The notes below the pieces were generated by a model, which saw only the letters and a program-made list of their open reading frames with translations, searched no databases and was not told where the DNA came from. A stretch of 64,000 nt of DNA. Origin: Flavobacterium kayseriense. GTDB taxonomy: Bacteria; Bacteroidota; Bacteroidia; Flavobacteriales; Flavobacteriaceae. The stretch spans positions 990,744 to 1,054,743 of the forward strand of contig NZ_JACRUI010000001.1 in the NCBI RefSeq assembly GCF_014305095.1, read 5' to 3'. The position numbers were made by a program, and so were the translations under genes. Position 1 is the stretch's first letter. Each line of letters starts with the position of its first letter. Shown here in pieces: positions 18,542 through 27,406 of the stretch.

Positions 18542-20086
18542 TTAGTCCTTTATAGCATTCCCTTGTTTGTCAAAGAAATGATATTCTAAATACGTGTAAG
18601 CATCACGAGGTATAATTTTCACCCATTTTTTATGTTCAAGAAACCATTTTGAACGTAATGATGGAAAACCTTTGGTAAGGTATGCGGCCACAAAAGGATG
18701 TACATTAAGTACCACTTTTTTGTGATTTTTTAATACTCTTTCTAGATCAGATATGATTTTGTCGATAATAAGTATTGGCGCTTCAATTTCGCCATTTACA
18801 TCGTTTGGATCTTCTTCTCTGGTTTTAATATTTCTTTCTGGTCTTACTCTTTGTCGCGTGATTTGGACTAATCCAAATTTGCTAGGAGGTAAGATTTTGT
18901 GTTTTGCCTTATCGTCACTCATTTCTTCCCGAAGGAATTCATACAAGACTTTACGATTTTCGGGATTCGACAGGTCGATAAAATCAACTACAATTATTCC
19001 GCCCATATCTCGTAGACGCAATTGTCTAGCGATTTCGGCAGCGGCAATCATATTTACTTCCATGGCTGTATCCTCTTGGTTAGTGGCTTTATTAGAACGG
19101 TTTCCGCTGTTTACGTCTATGACGTGCAAAGCTTCAGTATGTTCGATAATAAGATAAGCCCCTTTACTCATGGACACTGTTTTTCCAAAAGAAGTTTTGA
19201 TTTGTCTCTCTATGTTGTACTTCTCAAAAATAGGTGTATCGTTTGATTGATAAAACTTAACAATTGATTGTTTGGATGGTGCAATTTCTTGCAGGTAATC
19301 CTTTGTTTGGTTGTACAACTCTTCATCATCGATTTGAATACTCGTAAAAGTATCATTAAATACGTCTCTTAAAATAGAAGAAGCTCTGTTGAGTTCTCCT
19401 AAAATTTTTGACGGATGATGAGCAGTTGGTAATTTTTTACACATTGCAGTCCATCTGCTAAGCAGGTTCTGCAAATCTTTTTCTAATTCGGCTGTATTTT
19501 TGCCTTCGGCTACTGTACGAACAATAACACCAAATCCTTTTGGTTTGATGGATTGTACAAGTTTTTTAAGTCGGTCTTTTTCTTTACGATCCTCTATTTT
19601 TTGAGAAATAGAAACGCGATCAGAGAAAGGAACTAAAACAATAAACCTACCTGCTAGAGAAAGCTCAGCGCTAATTCTTGGCCCTTTGGTTGATATTGGT
19701 TCTTTTACTACTTGCACTAAGATAGATTGATTGGCGTTTATTACCTCAGTAATGGTTCCATCTTTGTCTATCTCTTTTTCAAACTGAAAGTTTTTTAGGG
19801 AGAAATCTTTTATTTTACCTGCGCTTACAAGTTTTATGAATTTCAACTGGGAAGTTAAATTAGGACCTAGATCGTGATAATGTAAAAAGGCATCTTTTTC
19901 GAAGCCTACATTTACAAAAGCAGCATTAAGTCCAGCAACTGGTTTTCGTATTTTAGCGATAAAAATATCACCTACTTGAAAATTGCTTTTTTCTTCTTCC
20001 TTGTGTAATTCAATTAGTTTTCCATCTTTTAATAAGGCAAAATCTACGAAATCAGAACTAGATCTAATGATTAATTCTTTATTCAT
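18542..20086 (-). CDS. rng: Ribonuclease G (Rne/Rng family endoribonuclease)
   Basis: The 514-residue protein has the S1-type RNA-binding region near residues 35-125 (VGDIFIAKIRKPVAGLNAAFVN) and the catalytic DNase I-like region. The Mg-binding aspartates are seen in HVIDVNSG and GGIIVVDFIDL. It lacks the long C-terminal scaffold of RNase E, so RNase G is the better name. The enzyme trims 16S rRNA 5' ends and starts mRNA decay. It has its own terminator and lies downstream of the HU gene on the same strand, but a 264-base spacer and a terminator separate them. The ATG at 20086 gives the usual N-terminus MNKELIIRSS. Confidence 0.93.
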   Translation of the reverse strand: MNKELIIRSSSDFVDFALLKDGKLIELHKEEEKSNFQVGDIFIAKIRKPVAGLNAAFVNVGFEKDAFLHYHDLGPNLTSQLKFIKLVSAGKIKDFSLKNFQFEKEIDKDGTITEVINANQSILVQVVKEPISTKGPRISAELSLAGRFIVLVPFSDRVSISQKIEDRKEKDRLKKLVQSIKPKGFGVIVRTVAEGKNTAELEKDLQNLLSRWTAMCKKLPTAHHPSKILGELNRASSILRDVFNDTFTSIQIDDEELYNQTKDYLQEIAPSKQSIVKFYQSNDTPIFEKYNIERQIKTSFGKTVSMSKGAYLIIEHTEALHVIDVNSGNRSNKATNQEDTAMEVNMIAAAEIARQLRLRDMGGIIVVDFIDLSNPENRKVLYEFLREEMSDDKAKHKILPPSKFGLVQITRQRVRPERNIKTREEDPNDVNGEIEAPILIIDKIISDLERVLKNHKKVVLNVHPFVAAYLTKGFPSLRSKWFLEHKKWVKIIPRDAYTYLEYHFFDKQGNAIKD

Positions 20087-20107
20087 TTGTAAATTTTTAT
20101 CCTGACT

Positions 20108-20180
20108 TTAAGTCGAAAGTTGAAAGTCGAAGGTCAAAAGTCTTGCAACTCTTAACTAATAACTCCTAACTCCTAACTGG
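20108..20180. repeat. Simple-sequence intergenic spacer (GAAAGT / AACTCCT units)
   Basis: The stretch reads as near-tandem short units: GAAAGT and GAAGGT around AAGTCGAAAG, then CTAACTCCTAACTCCTAACT. Similar degenerate units occur near 46860, 47030 and 54490-54560. A small hairpin (AGTTATCA / TGATAACT, 20255-20276) follows in the same spacer. No gene is visible in 20087-20350. Confidence 0.5.
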
Positions 20181-20333
20181 CTGTAAGGATGGATTAAACA
20201 ATAATTTAACAGGTATTGTACCCGGAGAAAACTAGCTGGCTGTTTGCAATAAATAGTTATCAAAATGATGATAACTAATGTCTGCGGACTGTATGCTAAT
20301 TTTCAATTTCAATGAACGTTTACGTTTAAAAAG

Positions 20334-20360
20334 AAAAAAGTAGTTAAAAACTACTTTTTC
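20334..20360 (-). terminator. Intrinsic terminator overlapping the small basic gene
   Basis: On the minus strand a 9-bp stem AAAAAGTAG / CTACTTTTT with a 7-nt loop runs into TTTTTT. The stop codon of the 30-residue gene is inside the first arm, so gene end and terminator share sequence. Confidence 0.7.
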
Positions 20361-20443
20361 TTTTTGTGACGGTTAGCTCTCGCTCTTTTTTTTCTTTTGT
20401 GCGTAGCTACCTTATGTCTCTTTCTTTTTTTACCACTTGGCAT
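20351..20443 (-). CDS. 30-residue basic protein, candidate small ribosomal protein (AURKAIP1/COX24-like)
   Basis: An intact 30-codon frame encodes MPSGKKRKRHKVATHKRKKR followed by ARANRHKKKK; more than half the residues are Lys, Arg or His. The arrangement KRKRHKVATHKRKKRARANR resembles the short COX24/AURKAIP1 domain seen in mitochondrial mS38 and actinobacterial bS22, which are ribosome-bound. That likeness was judged by eye. It starts with ATG 28 bases after the HU stop codon and ends in a terminator, so it is probably co-transcribed with HU. It is too short for most gene finders. I am confident it is a gene and only moderately sure of the ribosomal role. Confidence 0.75.
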   Translation of the reverse strand: MPSGKKRKRHKVATHKRKKRARANRHKKKK

Positions 20444-20471
20444 AATCGTTTAGATTTTATGATTAATAATA

Positions 20472-20762
20472 TTATTTTGCTTCGTTATTTGTTTTTACTC
20501 CTTCTACAAAAACTTTTGCAGGTTTGAAAGCAGGAATGTTGTGAGCAGGAATTTTGATAGTTGTATTTTTAGAAATATTTCTACCTGTTTTTTCAGCTCT
20601 TGTTTTCACGATGAAACTTCCAAAACCTCTTAAATATACATTGTCTCCAGTCTCTAATGAATTTTTAACTTCATTCATAAAAGTCTCTACTGTTGCTTGA
20701 ACATCACCCTTTTCAAGACCTAATTTTTCTGAAATTTTTGCTACGATATCTGCTTTCGTCAT
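20472..20762 (-). CDS. hup: HU-family DNA-binding protein
   Basis: The 96-residue nucleoid protein has the HU/IHF fold. It begins MTKADIVAKISEKLGLEKGD. The signature GDNVYLRGFGSFIVKTRAEK is followed by TGRNISKNTTIKIPAHNIPAFKPAK. It bends and packs DNA as a dimer. IHF-alpha/beta-like subunits look similar, so HU versus IHF cannot be settled by eye. It is the first gene of a two-gene unit with the small basic protein; a well-formed promoter precedes it. Confidence 0.95.
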   Translation of the reverse strand: MTKADIVAKISEKLGLEKGDVQATVETFMNEVKNSLETGDNVYLRGFGSFIVKTRAEKTGRNISKNTTIKIPAHNIPAFKPAKVFVEGVKTNNEAK

Positions 20763-20805
20763 TTTCTTCCTTATTTATTATATTGTAATAATTTTTTTGA
20801 GTTTG

Positions 20806-20837
20806 CAAATATAGGAATTTAAAAAACAATTATTCAA
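20806..20837 (-). promoter_or_regulatory. Promoter of the HU gene
   Basis: On the minus strand TTG (20837-20835), 21 bases, then TATATTTG (20813-20806). This matches the Bacteroidota -33/-7 pattern; the ATG is 43 bases downstream. Confidence 0.65.
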
Positions 20838-20870
20838 GCTAATTCATTAAATTTTAATCACATAAACTTT

Positions 20871-20878
20871 TACTTTTG
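20871..20878 (+). promoter_or_regulatory. -7 promoter element of mutY
   Basis: TACTTTTG fits TAnnTTTG and lies 17 bases before the mutY GTG. It is back to back with the HU promoter. Confidence 0.5.
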
Positions 20879-20895
20879 CAAACAAATAATTAACT

Positions 20896-21930
20896 GTGAA
20901 ATTTTCTAATGTTCTTATTCAGTGGTATTTACAAAATAAGCGCAATTTACCGTGGCGCAATACTACTGATCCTTACCCAATTTGGCTCTCAGAAATCATG
21001 TTACAACAGACGAGAGTAGTGCAAGGTACGCCTTATTTTTTATCTTTTACAAGCGCTTTTCCTACTGTTTTTGATTTGGCTAAAGCCGATGAGGAACAAG
21101 TCTTGAAATTATGGCAAGGTTTGGGGTATTATTCAAGGGCACGTAACCTACATAAAACAGCACAACATATAGCTTTTGACCTGAACGGAGTATTTCCTAA
21201 AAGTTACAAAGAGCTACTTAATCTAAAAGGGGTAGGTGAATACACTGCCGCTGCAATTGCTTCTTTCTCCTATAATGAAGTAGTTCCGGTGGTAGATGGG
21301 AATGTGTTTAGAGTGCTATCGCGTTATTTTGATGTTGAGACAGATATTGCTTTGGCTTCTGCCAAAAAAGAATTTGCAGCACTAGCTCATGAATTGATGC
21401 CAAAGGACAATCCTGCAACATTCAATCAAGCTATTATGGAGTTTGGTGCGTTGCAATGCGTTCCTAAAAGTCCAGACTGTACCATATGTATTTTTAATAC
21501 AAGCTGTGCTGCCTTGCAAAAAAAGAAAGTAGATCAGTTACCGGTAAAGTCTAAAAAGGTAAAAGTGCGCAGCCGCTACTTTAATTATATTGTAGTCGCT
21601 GATGCAGATGATAGAACAATTATTCGAAAAAGAACAGACAAGGGTATTTGGCACAACTTATATGAGTTTCCCTTGATAGAAACTGAGAAAGAGGAAGATT
21701 TTGATTTTATTTCGACCAAAATTACAACTGAGTTTTTTGCGGTTGCAGATGTGTTGAGTATTGAAGCGTGTAATGCTGTAAGTATCATTCATAAGTTATC
21801 GCATCAGCATTTGTATATCAAGTTCTGGAAAGTGAATCTAGGTACAGCGCTTGAGCAGGGTGTAAGTGTGTCTCAACTTAAAACATTTCCGTTTCCTATT
21901 GTGATTCATAATTTTATTGAAAAGCAGTAG
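20896..21930 (+). CDS. mutY: A/G-specific adenine DNA glycosylase
   Basis: MutY removes adenine mispaired with 8-oxoguanine. The 344-residue protein has the helix-hairpin-helix/GPD fold: LNLKGVGEYTAAAIASFSYN followed by the catalytic Asp in VVPVVDGNV. The [4Fe-4S] loop is complete, with Cys spacing C-x6-C-x2-C-x5-C in CVPKSPDCTICIFNTSC. A NUDIX-like 8-oxoG recognition domain fills residues about 225-340. The start is a GTG at 20896, which gives the usual short N-terminus before WYLQNKRNLPWRNT. It begins the mutY-ssb-gldE-gldD cluster known from gliding Flavobacteriia. Confidence 0.95.
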   Translation: MKFSNVLIQWYLQNKRNLPWRNTTDPYPIWLSEIMLQQTRVVQGTPYFLSFTSAFPTVFDLAKADEEQVLKLWQGLGYYSRARNLHKTAQHIAFDLNGVFPKSYKELLNLKGVGEYTAAAIASFSYNEVVPVVDGNVFRVLSRYFDVETDIALASAKKEFAALAHELMPKDNPATFNQAIMEFGALQCVPKSPDCTICIFNTSCAALQKKKVDQLPVKSKKVKVRSRYFNYIVVADADDRTIIRKRTDKGIWHNLYEFPLIETEKEEDFDFISTKITTEFFAVADVLSIEACNAVSIIHKLSHQHLYIKFWKVNLGTALEQGVSVSQLKTFPFPIVIHNFIEKQ

Positions 21931-21950
21931 AAGTCATTTTAAAAAAAATG

Positions 21951-21958
21951 TATCTTTG
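21951..21958 (+). promoter_or_regulatory. -7 promoter element of ssb
   Basis: TATCTTTG fits TAnnTTTG, 21 bases after the mutY stop and 20 bases before the ssb ATG. No -33 TTG is visible. Confidence 0.5.
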
Positions 21959-21978
21959 ATTAAATACCACAATATGTA

Positions 21979-22419
21979 ATGAACGGAACCTTAAATAAAG
22001 TTATGCTTATAGGTCACTTAGGTGACGAAGTTAAAATGCATTATTTTGATGCAGGAAATTGCATTGGTCGTTTTCAGTTGGCCACAAATGAAGTGTATGT
22101 CAATAAAACAACGAATGAAAAAATCACTTCTACAGAGTGGCACAACTTAGTAGTACGCAATAAGGCTGCCGAGATGTGTGAGAAATATTTAAGTAAAGGA
22201 GATAAGATTTATGTAGAAGGTCGTATCAGGTCGCGTCAGTGGCAAACCGAGGACGGTACGGTAAAGCATACATCAGAAATTCAGGTAACCGAGTTTACGT
22301 TTTTGTCGACCAAAAAAGGCAATGAAAACAACAAACAAATTCTAAGTCCTGAATCGCCAAAAAACACTAACTTTGACCCACAAAATAATGGCTTGCCAAT
22401 CAATGATTTGCCGTTTTGA
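21979..22419 (+). CDS. ssb: Single-stranded DNA-binding protein
   Basis: The 146-residue OB-fold protein starts MNGTLNKVMLIGHLGDEVKM. It has the typical TEWHNLVVRNKAAEMCEKYL and GDKIYVEGRIRSRQWQTEDG stretches, then a hydrophilic tail ending in an acidic/hydrophobic tip (INDLPF), the site where SSB partners bind. It coats ssDNA in replication and repair. It is followed 23 bases later by gldE and is probably transcribed with gldE and gldD. Confidence 0.95.
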   Translation: MNGTLNKVMLIGHLGDEVKMHYFDAGNCIGRFQLATNEVYVNKTTNEKITSTEWHNLVVRNKAAEMCEKYLSKGDKIYVEGRIRSRQWQTEDGTVKHTSEIQVTEFTFLSTKKGNENNKQILSPESPKNTNFDPQNNGLPINDLPF

Positions 22420-22442
22420 TTGTTTAACTAATCTTTTTTAAT

Positions 22443-23741
22443 TTGGACCCAGAGCCCAGTTTAAATTTTGCATACACTATAGACCTTGATCTAGTGTTTG
22501 GTATTGCCGGAATAATGCTATTGCTTTTTTGCTCAGCAGTAGTATCTGGTGCGGAGGTAGCCATGTTTTCGCTTTCGCAAAAGGATCTTGATGAATCTAT
22601 GCAAACAAATGCAACTACAGGGAAGATTCTCTCTGGTCTTTTAAGTAAGCCTAAAAAACTTCTGGCTACTTTATTAGTTGCAAATAATTTCATCAATATT
22701 GGCGTTGTAATCTTGTTTTCTTTTATTGGAGGCGGTCTTTTTGCGGCAATTACATCACCTGTTTTAAAATTTATTTTAGAAGTTATTGTAGTTACTTTTT
22801 TATTGTTACTTTTTGGAGAAGTTTTACCTAAGGTATATGCTAGTAGAAATAATCTGAAATTTGCAAGTTTTGTTGCTTTGCCTATTTCTATTTTAGATAG
22901 TGTTTTGTCTCCAATTAGTATTCCGATGCGAAATTCTACGGTCTATTTACACAATAAATTAGGGAAGCAAAAAACAAATTTCTCTGTTGATCAGCTTTCT
23001 CAAGCCTTAGAATTAACATCATCCGATGATACGTCAAGTGAAGAACAAAAAATACTAGAAGGAATTGTTTCTTTTGGAAACACAGATACTAAGCAGGTGA
23101 TGAGTCCTAGAATTGATGTTTTTGGACTAGAAATAACGGAGACTTTTGCAGAGATTTATATTAAAATTATAGAAAAAGGATATTCAAGAATTCCAGTCTA
23201 TCGTGATAATATAGATCAAATTGAAGGGATATTATTCGTAAAAGACTTATTACCTCACCTAAATAAGGATGATTTTGATTGGGTCACTTTAATAAGAGAG
23301 CCCTTCTTTGTACCTGAGAATAAAAAGTTAGATAATTTGTTGAAGGATTTTCAGGGCATGAAAAGCCACCTAGCAGTTGTTGTAGATGAATACGGAGGTA
23401 CTTCAGGATTAGTCTCTCTTGAGGATGTTATCGAGGAAATAGTAGGTGATATTAGTGATGAATTTGATGATGAGGATATTAATTTTTCTCAAATCGACGA
23501 TAAAAATTTCTTGTTTGAAGGGAAAGTCAATCTAAGGGATTTTTACAGAGTGGTTGATGTTGATGAAGATGTATTTGAAGAAAGAAAGGGAGAAGCCGAA
23601 ACGTTAGCCGGATTTATTCTAGAGATTTCGGGAAATTTTCCTGCTAAGGGACAAAAAATAAGTTTTGCTAATTGTTTATTTACCGTCGAGGTAGTCGATA
23701 AAAAGCGAATCAAACAAATAAAAGTTACTCTTGATGTTTAA
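22443..23741 (+). CDS. gldE: Gliding-motility-associated protein GldE (CNNM/CorC-like membrane protein)
   Basis: The 432-residue protein has an N-terminal DUF21/CNNM membrane domain with about three or four helices (residues 14-150). Two CBS repeats follow (about 205-330; VMSPRIDVFGLEI and VVDEYGGTSGLVSLEDVIEE), then a C-terminal CorC_HlyC domain. In Flavobacterium, GldE is linked genetically to GldD in gliding and type IX secretion. The product starts at TTG 22443; no earlier ATG keeps the MDPEPS N-terminus expected for GldE. The gene overlaps gldD by 8 bases, so translation is probably coupled. Confidence 0.9.
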   Translation: MDPEPSLNFAYTIDLDLVFGIAGIMLLLFCSAVVSGAEVAMFSLSQKDLDESMQTNATTGKILSGLLSKPKKLLATLLVANNFINIGVVILFSFIGGGLFAAITSPVLKFILEVIVVTFLLLLFGEVLPKVYASRNNLKFASFVALPISILDSVLSPISIPMRNSTVYLHNKLGKQKTNFSVDQLSQALELTSSDDTSSEEQKILEGIVSFGNTDTKQVMSPRIDVFGLEITETFAEIYIKIIEKGYSRIPVYRDNIDQIEGILFVKDLLPHLNKDDFDWVTLIREPFFVPENKKLDNLLKDFQGMKSHLAVVVDEYGGTSGLVSLEDVIEEIVGDISDEFDDEDINFSQIDDKNFLFEGKVNLRDFYRVVDVDEDVFEERKGEAETLAGFILEISGNFPAKGQKISFANCLFTVEVVDKKRIKQIKVTLDV

Positions 23742-24315
23742 TTTTAAAAAAAGCAATAATCGCATTTTAATTGTAATTGTAGGGTTTGTGGGTTTATTGT
23801 CTGCAAGCAGCTGCAAAGATGATGTGCTTCCTAAACCATCTAGTTATCTTAGGCTAGATTATCCTATAGCTAAATATGCTGATTTTGAGAATAACTGTCC
23901 GTTTACTTTTGAGATGAACGCAGATGCTATTATTAAAGCAGAAAAGGATTGTGGTTTCACTATAACGTATCCCAAAATGAAGGCTACGATTTACTTGAAT
24001 TATCAGCCTGTAAATAATGATATCAATGCCTTGTTAAAGGATGCCCAAACATTGACGTACAAACATGTTATTAAAGCAGATGATATTCTAGAACAACCAT
24101 ACTTAAATCCCGATAAAAAGGTATACGGAATGTTTTATCAAGTAAATGGTAATGCGGCTACTAACTCTCAATTTTATGCTACTGATAGTACCAAACATTT
24201 TGTTCAAGGGACTGTTTACTTCTATGCAAAGCCCAACTTTGATTCAATTATGCCTGCAGCGAGTTACATTAAAAATGACATGCAGCGTTTGCTAGAAACT
24301 TTAAAATGGAAGTAA
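23734..24315 (+). CDS. gldD: Gliding-motility lipoprotein GldD
   Basis: The product is about 193 residues. The start is the ATG at 23734, inside the end of gldE, preferred over the TTG directly before it. The signal region (ILIVIVGFVGLLSASSCKDD) ends in a lipobox-like SSC, so it should be an inner- or outer-membrane lipoprotein. The body contains PKPSSYLRLDYP, typical of GldD. GldD is needed for gliding and T9SS function in Flavobacterium johnsoniae; its biochemical role is unknown. It is the last gene of the mutY-ssb-gldE-gldD cluster. Confidence 0.92.
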   Translation: MFNFKKSNNRILIVIVGFVGLLSASSCKDDVLPKPSSYLRLDYPIAKYADFENNCPFTFEMNADAIIKAEKDCGFTITYPKMKATIYLNYQPVNNDINALLKDAQTLTYKHVIKADDILEQPYLNPDKKVYGMFYQVNGNAATNSQFYATDSTKHFVQGTVYFYAKPNFDSIMPAASYIKNDMQRLLETLKWK

Positions 24316-24390
24316 TACTGCTTTAACTTTTCTTAAAAAAATGAAACATATTCCATAAAAATGATTCAATTTTGACAAAAAAATGAATTA

Positions 24391-25257
24391 ATGGAATCCA
24401 AACAAATAAAATGGGGTTATTTATTAGTGCTTTCTTTAATATGGGGAAGCTCTTTTATTTTAATTAAAAAAGGGTTAATAGGATTAACAGCTCTTCAGGT
24501 GGGTTCGCTGCGTATTGTATTTGCTGCTTTCTTTTTGCTTTTAATCGGCTTTAAGAGTTTATCGAAAATTCCAAAGAACAAATGGAAATTTATCGCCTTG
24601 ACCTCTATTTTTGGTACTTTTGTTCCCGCCTTTCTTTTTGCTATTGCTGAGACGGAATTAGATAGTTCAGTAACGGCTATTTTAAATTCCCTAACTCCTT
24701 TAAATACCTTAGTGCTTGGAGCTGTTTTTTTTGGGGTACAATTTCAACGCAGGCAAATGTGGGGTGTTTTAATTGGTCTTTGTGGTAGCTTACTATTGGT
24801 TTTTAATGGAGCTATGAATCATCCTAATCAAAATTATTACTATGCAATACTAGTGATCATAGCTGCGATTTGCTATGCAATTAATGTGAACCTCATAAAA
24901 CGTTATTTGCATGACTTGTCTCCGTTGAGTATTTCTACTGGAAACTTTTTGTTTTTGTTATTTCCATCATTATTAATTTTGTTCTCTACTGGTTTTGCCG
25001 ATGTTATTGAGGTGCAACAAGCACAGGAATCTATTCTGTTTATTATGATTTTGGGTGTGGTTGGGACCGGTATAGCAAATATATTGTTCTTTAAATTAAT
25101 TCAAATTTCCTCTCCTGTTTTCGCGACTTCAGTTACCTATTTAATTCCAGTGGTGGCCTTTTTTTGGGGATTGTTAGATAGCGAAATGCTGACATCGGTT
25201 CAGTTCTTTGGAGCATTGATTATTTTGGTGGGTGTGTATTTGTCTGCAAAAAAATAG
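24391..25257 (+). CDS. EamA-family (DMT superfamily) transporter
   Basis: The 288-residue membrane protein has ten predicted helices in two EamA halves (about residues 8-140 and 150-286). The first starts with LVLSLIWGSSFILIKKGL, a usual DMT signature. Members export amino acids or metabolites; the substrate cannot be told from the sequence. It is a single gene ended by a strong bidirectional terminator shared with the convergent M16 peptidase operon. Confidence 0.88.
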   Translation: MESKQIKWGYLLVLSLIWGSSFILIKKGLIGLTALQVGSLRIVFAAFFLLLIGFKSLSKIPKNKWKFIALTSIFGTFVPAFLFAIAETELDSSVTAILNSLTPLNTLVLGAVFFGVQFQRRQMWGVLIGLCGSLLLVFNGAMNHPNQNYYYAILVIIAAICYAINVNLIKRYLHDLSPLSISTGNFLFLLFPSLLILFSTGFADVIEVQQAQESILFIMILGVVGTGIANILFFKLIQISSPVFATSVTYLIPVVAFFWGLLDSEMLTSVQFFGALIILVGVYLSAKK

Positions 25258-25290
25258 TTGCTCAAGGGTATATTGGGTTATGATATAAAT

Positions 25291-25328
25291 AAAAATGGCT
25301 GTCAGTGATAAACTGACAGCCATTTTTT
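25291..25328. terminator. Bidirectional intrinsic terminator
   Basis: A 16-bp stem (AAAAATGGCTGTCAGT and its complement) has a GATAA loop and T-runs on both strands. It separates the convergent EamA and M16 genes. Confidence 0.92.
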
Positions 25329-25345
25329 ATTGGGTAGATCGAAGA

Positions 25346-27394
25346 CTATTTAAAGTCAGCCTCTGTTACTCCTTCATTAATTTTCACTTCATTAATTTTG
25401 ATGTCTAATTCAAAACCTACATTTTGAATCATATTATACGGTACTTTTACACCTTTAACGGCTCTGTAGTCTCCTAGTGTTGTTGTTTGTGTAACTGATT
25501 TACCTGCTTGTTCCATAGTTTTAGTTTCAGCAATCTTTAAACCCGTAGCTACTTCATAGTATAGGGTTGTTTTATCATTTTTGATAACATAAGCCTCCTT
25601 ACCGTTGATAGTCTCTATTCCGTCAAGAGTCACTCCAGGTTTACTAGCTAAAGTAGTTTCTTCAAATAAAATAGTACTTTTCTTCATTTCAGCTAATGGC
25701 TCTCCAGTGAGATCCATGCGTTGTCCTTGTTGAACAATATAGCCTCCTGTTTCGTTAAGTACTTGTTTCATTATACTCATTGGACCCATAGCAAGTTCTA
25801 TGTTCAATTTTCCTTTCGTGTCTACTTTAGATGTGTAAGTTAATGGAGATGGAGCTTGTGGGATAACTGTTTGTCCTACCATTGAGATAGTTTTTACTGC
25901 TTGTACCGCTTTTAGACCGCCTATTGCTGTGATGTAGTTGTCGATAACTGTTTTAGCGGTTACGCCTGCTGCTACTTCTTTCTTAAAAACTGGTTTTTCT
26001 ACCGGGTTTCCGTAGGTGTCAAAGTAGTACATAGGGATTTTTAATTTTTCTAAGCTTGCCGCCACTTCTGATCCCTTACCTGCGATAACAATTCGTGTAT
26101 TATCAGCTAAGAAAAAACGATTCGCTACTTCCTTGATGTCTTCTACAGTTACTGCATTGATGTTTTTAATGTAGTTTTCGTAGAAATCAGCTGGTAGGTC
26201 TTGTGTTTGCGTGTTCAAAGCATAACGAGCGATTGTCGTTGGTTTTTGAACCTGCATTACAAAGTTTCCGATGTATTTTGCTTTTGCATTTTTTAGATCT
26301 TCAGTCGAAACTAACTCTGTTCTCATTCTTTTTAATTCGTTCAGTATTTCAACAACTGAACTATCTGTAACTGCATTTCTAACTGAAGCGGTAGAACTAA
26401 ATTTTTGCACATATTTACCAAATCCAATGTCTGAGTAAGATCCATATGTCCATCCGTGTTTTTCACGTAAGTTCAAAAATAACCTTCCTTCACCACCACC
26501 ACCAAGAATTTGGTTTGCTAATATCGTAGCAAAATATTGCTTATCAGTGATTTTTAAATTAACCGTATTTACAAGAGCAATTTCTGATTGCACAGCGTTA
26601 GGCATATCAACAAAGTTAATTTGAGTTTGCGTTACGTTTTTAGGATCTTGATAAGTAGGCGTTGGTGCTGATGCTTTTTCCCATGAACCAAAAAGTTTGG
26701 TTACCAGTTTTTTTACATCATTAGTTTTTACGTCACCTACAATTACTAGGTAAGCATTGCCAGGTACAAAGTTTGTCTTGTAGTTTTTAACTGCATCTTG
26801 CAAGGTAACCTTAGAAACACTTTCTGCAGTTAGGTATTCTCCTGATGGATGATTTTTACCAAAAGATAAAGCATTAACGACTCTTCCGGCAACTGCAGGA
26901 ACGCTCTTTTCTTGTGATTTTATTCCTTCGATAAGTTTTGCTTTTGTTTTATCGAACTCTTCTTGGGTAAAAATAGTGTTCAGTGCACCATCTGCCATTA
27001 AAGCTAGTATCTTATCTGAATATTTAGATAGTCCGCTAGCTGCGGCTCCGTTAGAGCTAAAATAGATATTAGCACCTAAAAAGTCAACTTCTTCGTTAAA
27101 AGCACTTTTAGATGTTTTTGCAGTTCCGCTTCCTATAAGTTGACTAGTAATGTCAGCCACACCTTTGATGTCTCCCTCAGCGTAAGGCATATTGTCTAAG
27201 CTAAGGCTGTACGATACTCTTGGTAATTTATGGTTTTCAACAACCATTATTTTAAGTCCGTTTTTCAATTCAAAATTAGTAGACTTACCAATTTTGATAG
27301 AAGGTACTGACGTTGATTGTGGTTGCGGAATTACTTGTCCTTGCATAACGATAGTCAATAATAGACTGGATAATATATAAATTGTTTTTTTCAT
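25346..27394 (-). CDS. M16-family peptidase-like protein lacking the zinc motif, with a C-terminal extra domain
   Basis: The 682-residue protein has a signal peptide (MKKTIYILSSLLLTIVMQGQ) and two M16 halves up to about residue 455. Where active M16 enzymes have HxxEH, it reads ADITSQLIGSGT, so it should be catalytically inactive but may build the active clam-shell with its partner. The second half keeps the aromatic-arginine motif (GGGGEGRLFLNLREKHGWTYG). The last 200 residues are an additional domain resembling outer-membrane lipoprotein-sorting (LolA-like) folds, judged by eye. It follows the active M16 gene by 12 bases. Confidence 0.88.
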   Translation of the reverse strand: MKKTIYILSSLLLTIVMQGQVIPQPQSTSVPSIKIGKSTNFELKNGLKIMVVENHKLPRVSYSLSLDNMPYAEGDIKGVADITSQLIGSGTAKTSKSAFNEEVDFLGANIYFSSNGAAASGLSKYSDKILALMADGALNTIFTQEEFDKTKAKLIEGIKSQEKSVPAVAGRVVNALSFGKNHPSGEYLTAESVSKVTLQDAVKNYKTNFVPGNAYLVIVGDVKTNDVKKLVTKLFGSWEKASAPTPTYQDPKNVTQTQINFVDMPNAVQSEIALVNTVNLKITDKQYFATILANQILGGGGEGRLFLNLREKHGWTYGSYSDIGFGKYVQKFSSTASVRNAVTDSSVVEILNELKRMRTELVSTEDLKNAKAKYIGNFVMQVQKPTTIARYALNTQTQDLPADFYENYIKNINAVTVEDIKEVANRFFLADNTRIVIAGKGSEVAASLEKLKIPMYYFDTYGNPVEKPVFKKEVAAGVTAKTVIDNYITAIGGLKAVQAVKTISMVGQTVIPQAPSPLTYTSKVDTKGKLNIELAMGPMSIMKQVLNETGGYIVQQGQRMDLTGEPLAEMKKSTILFEETTLASKPGVTLDGIETINGKEAYVIKNDKTTLYYEVATGLKIAETKTMEQAGKSVTQTTTLGDYRAVKGVKVPYNMIQNVGFELDIKINEVKINEGVTEADFK

Positions 27395-27406
27395 GATCTT
27401 TAGATT

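Noticed and set aside
20087..20350. Possible regulatory RNA between rng and the HU unit
   Set aside because: There is a small hairpin (20255-20276), but the rest is degenerate simple repeats and no promoter pattern was found.
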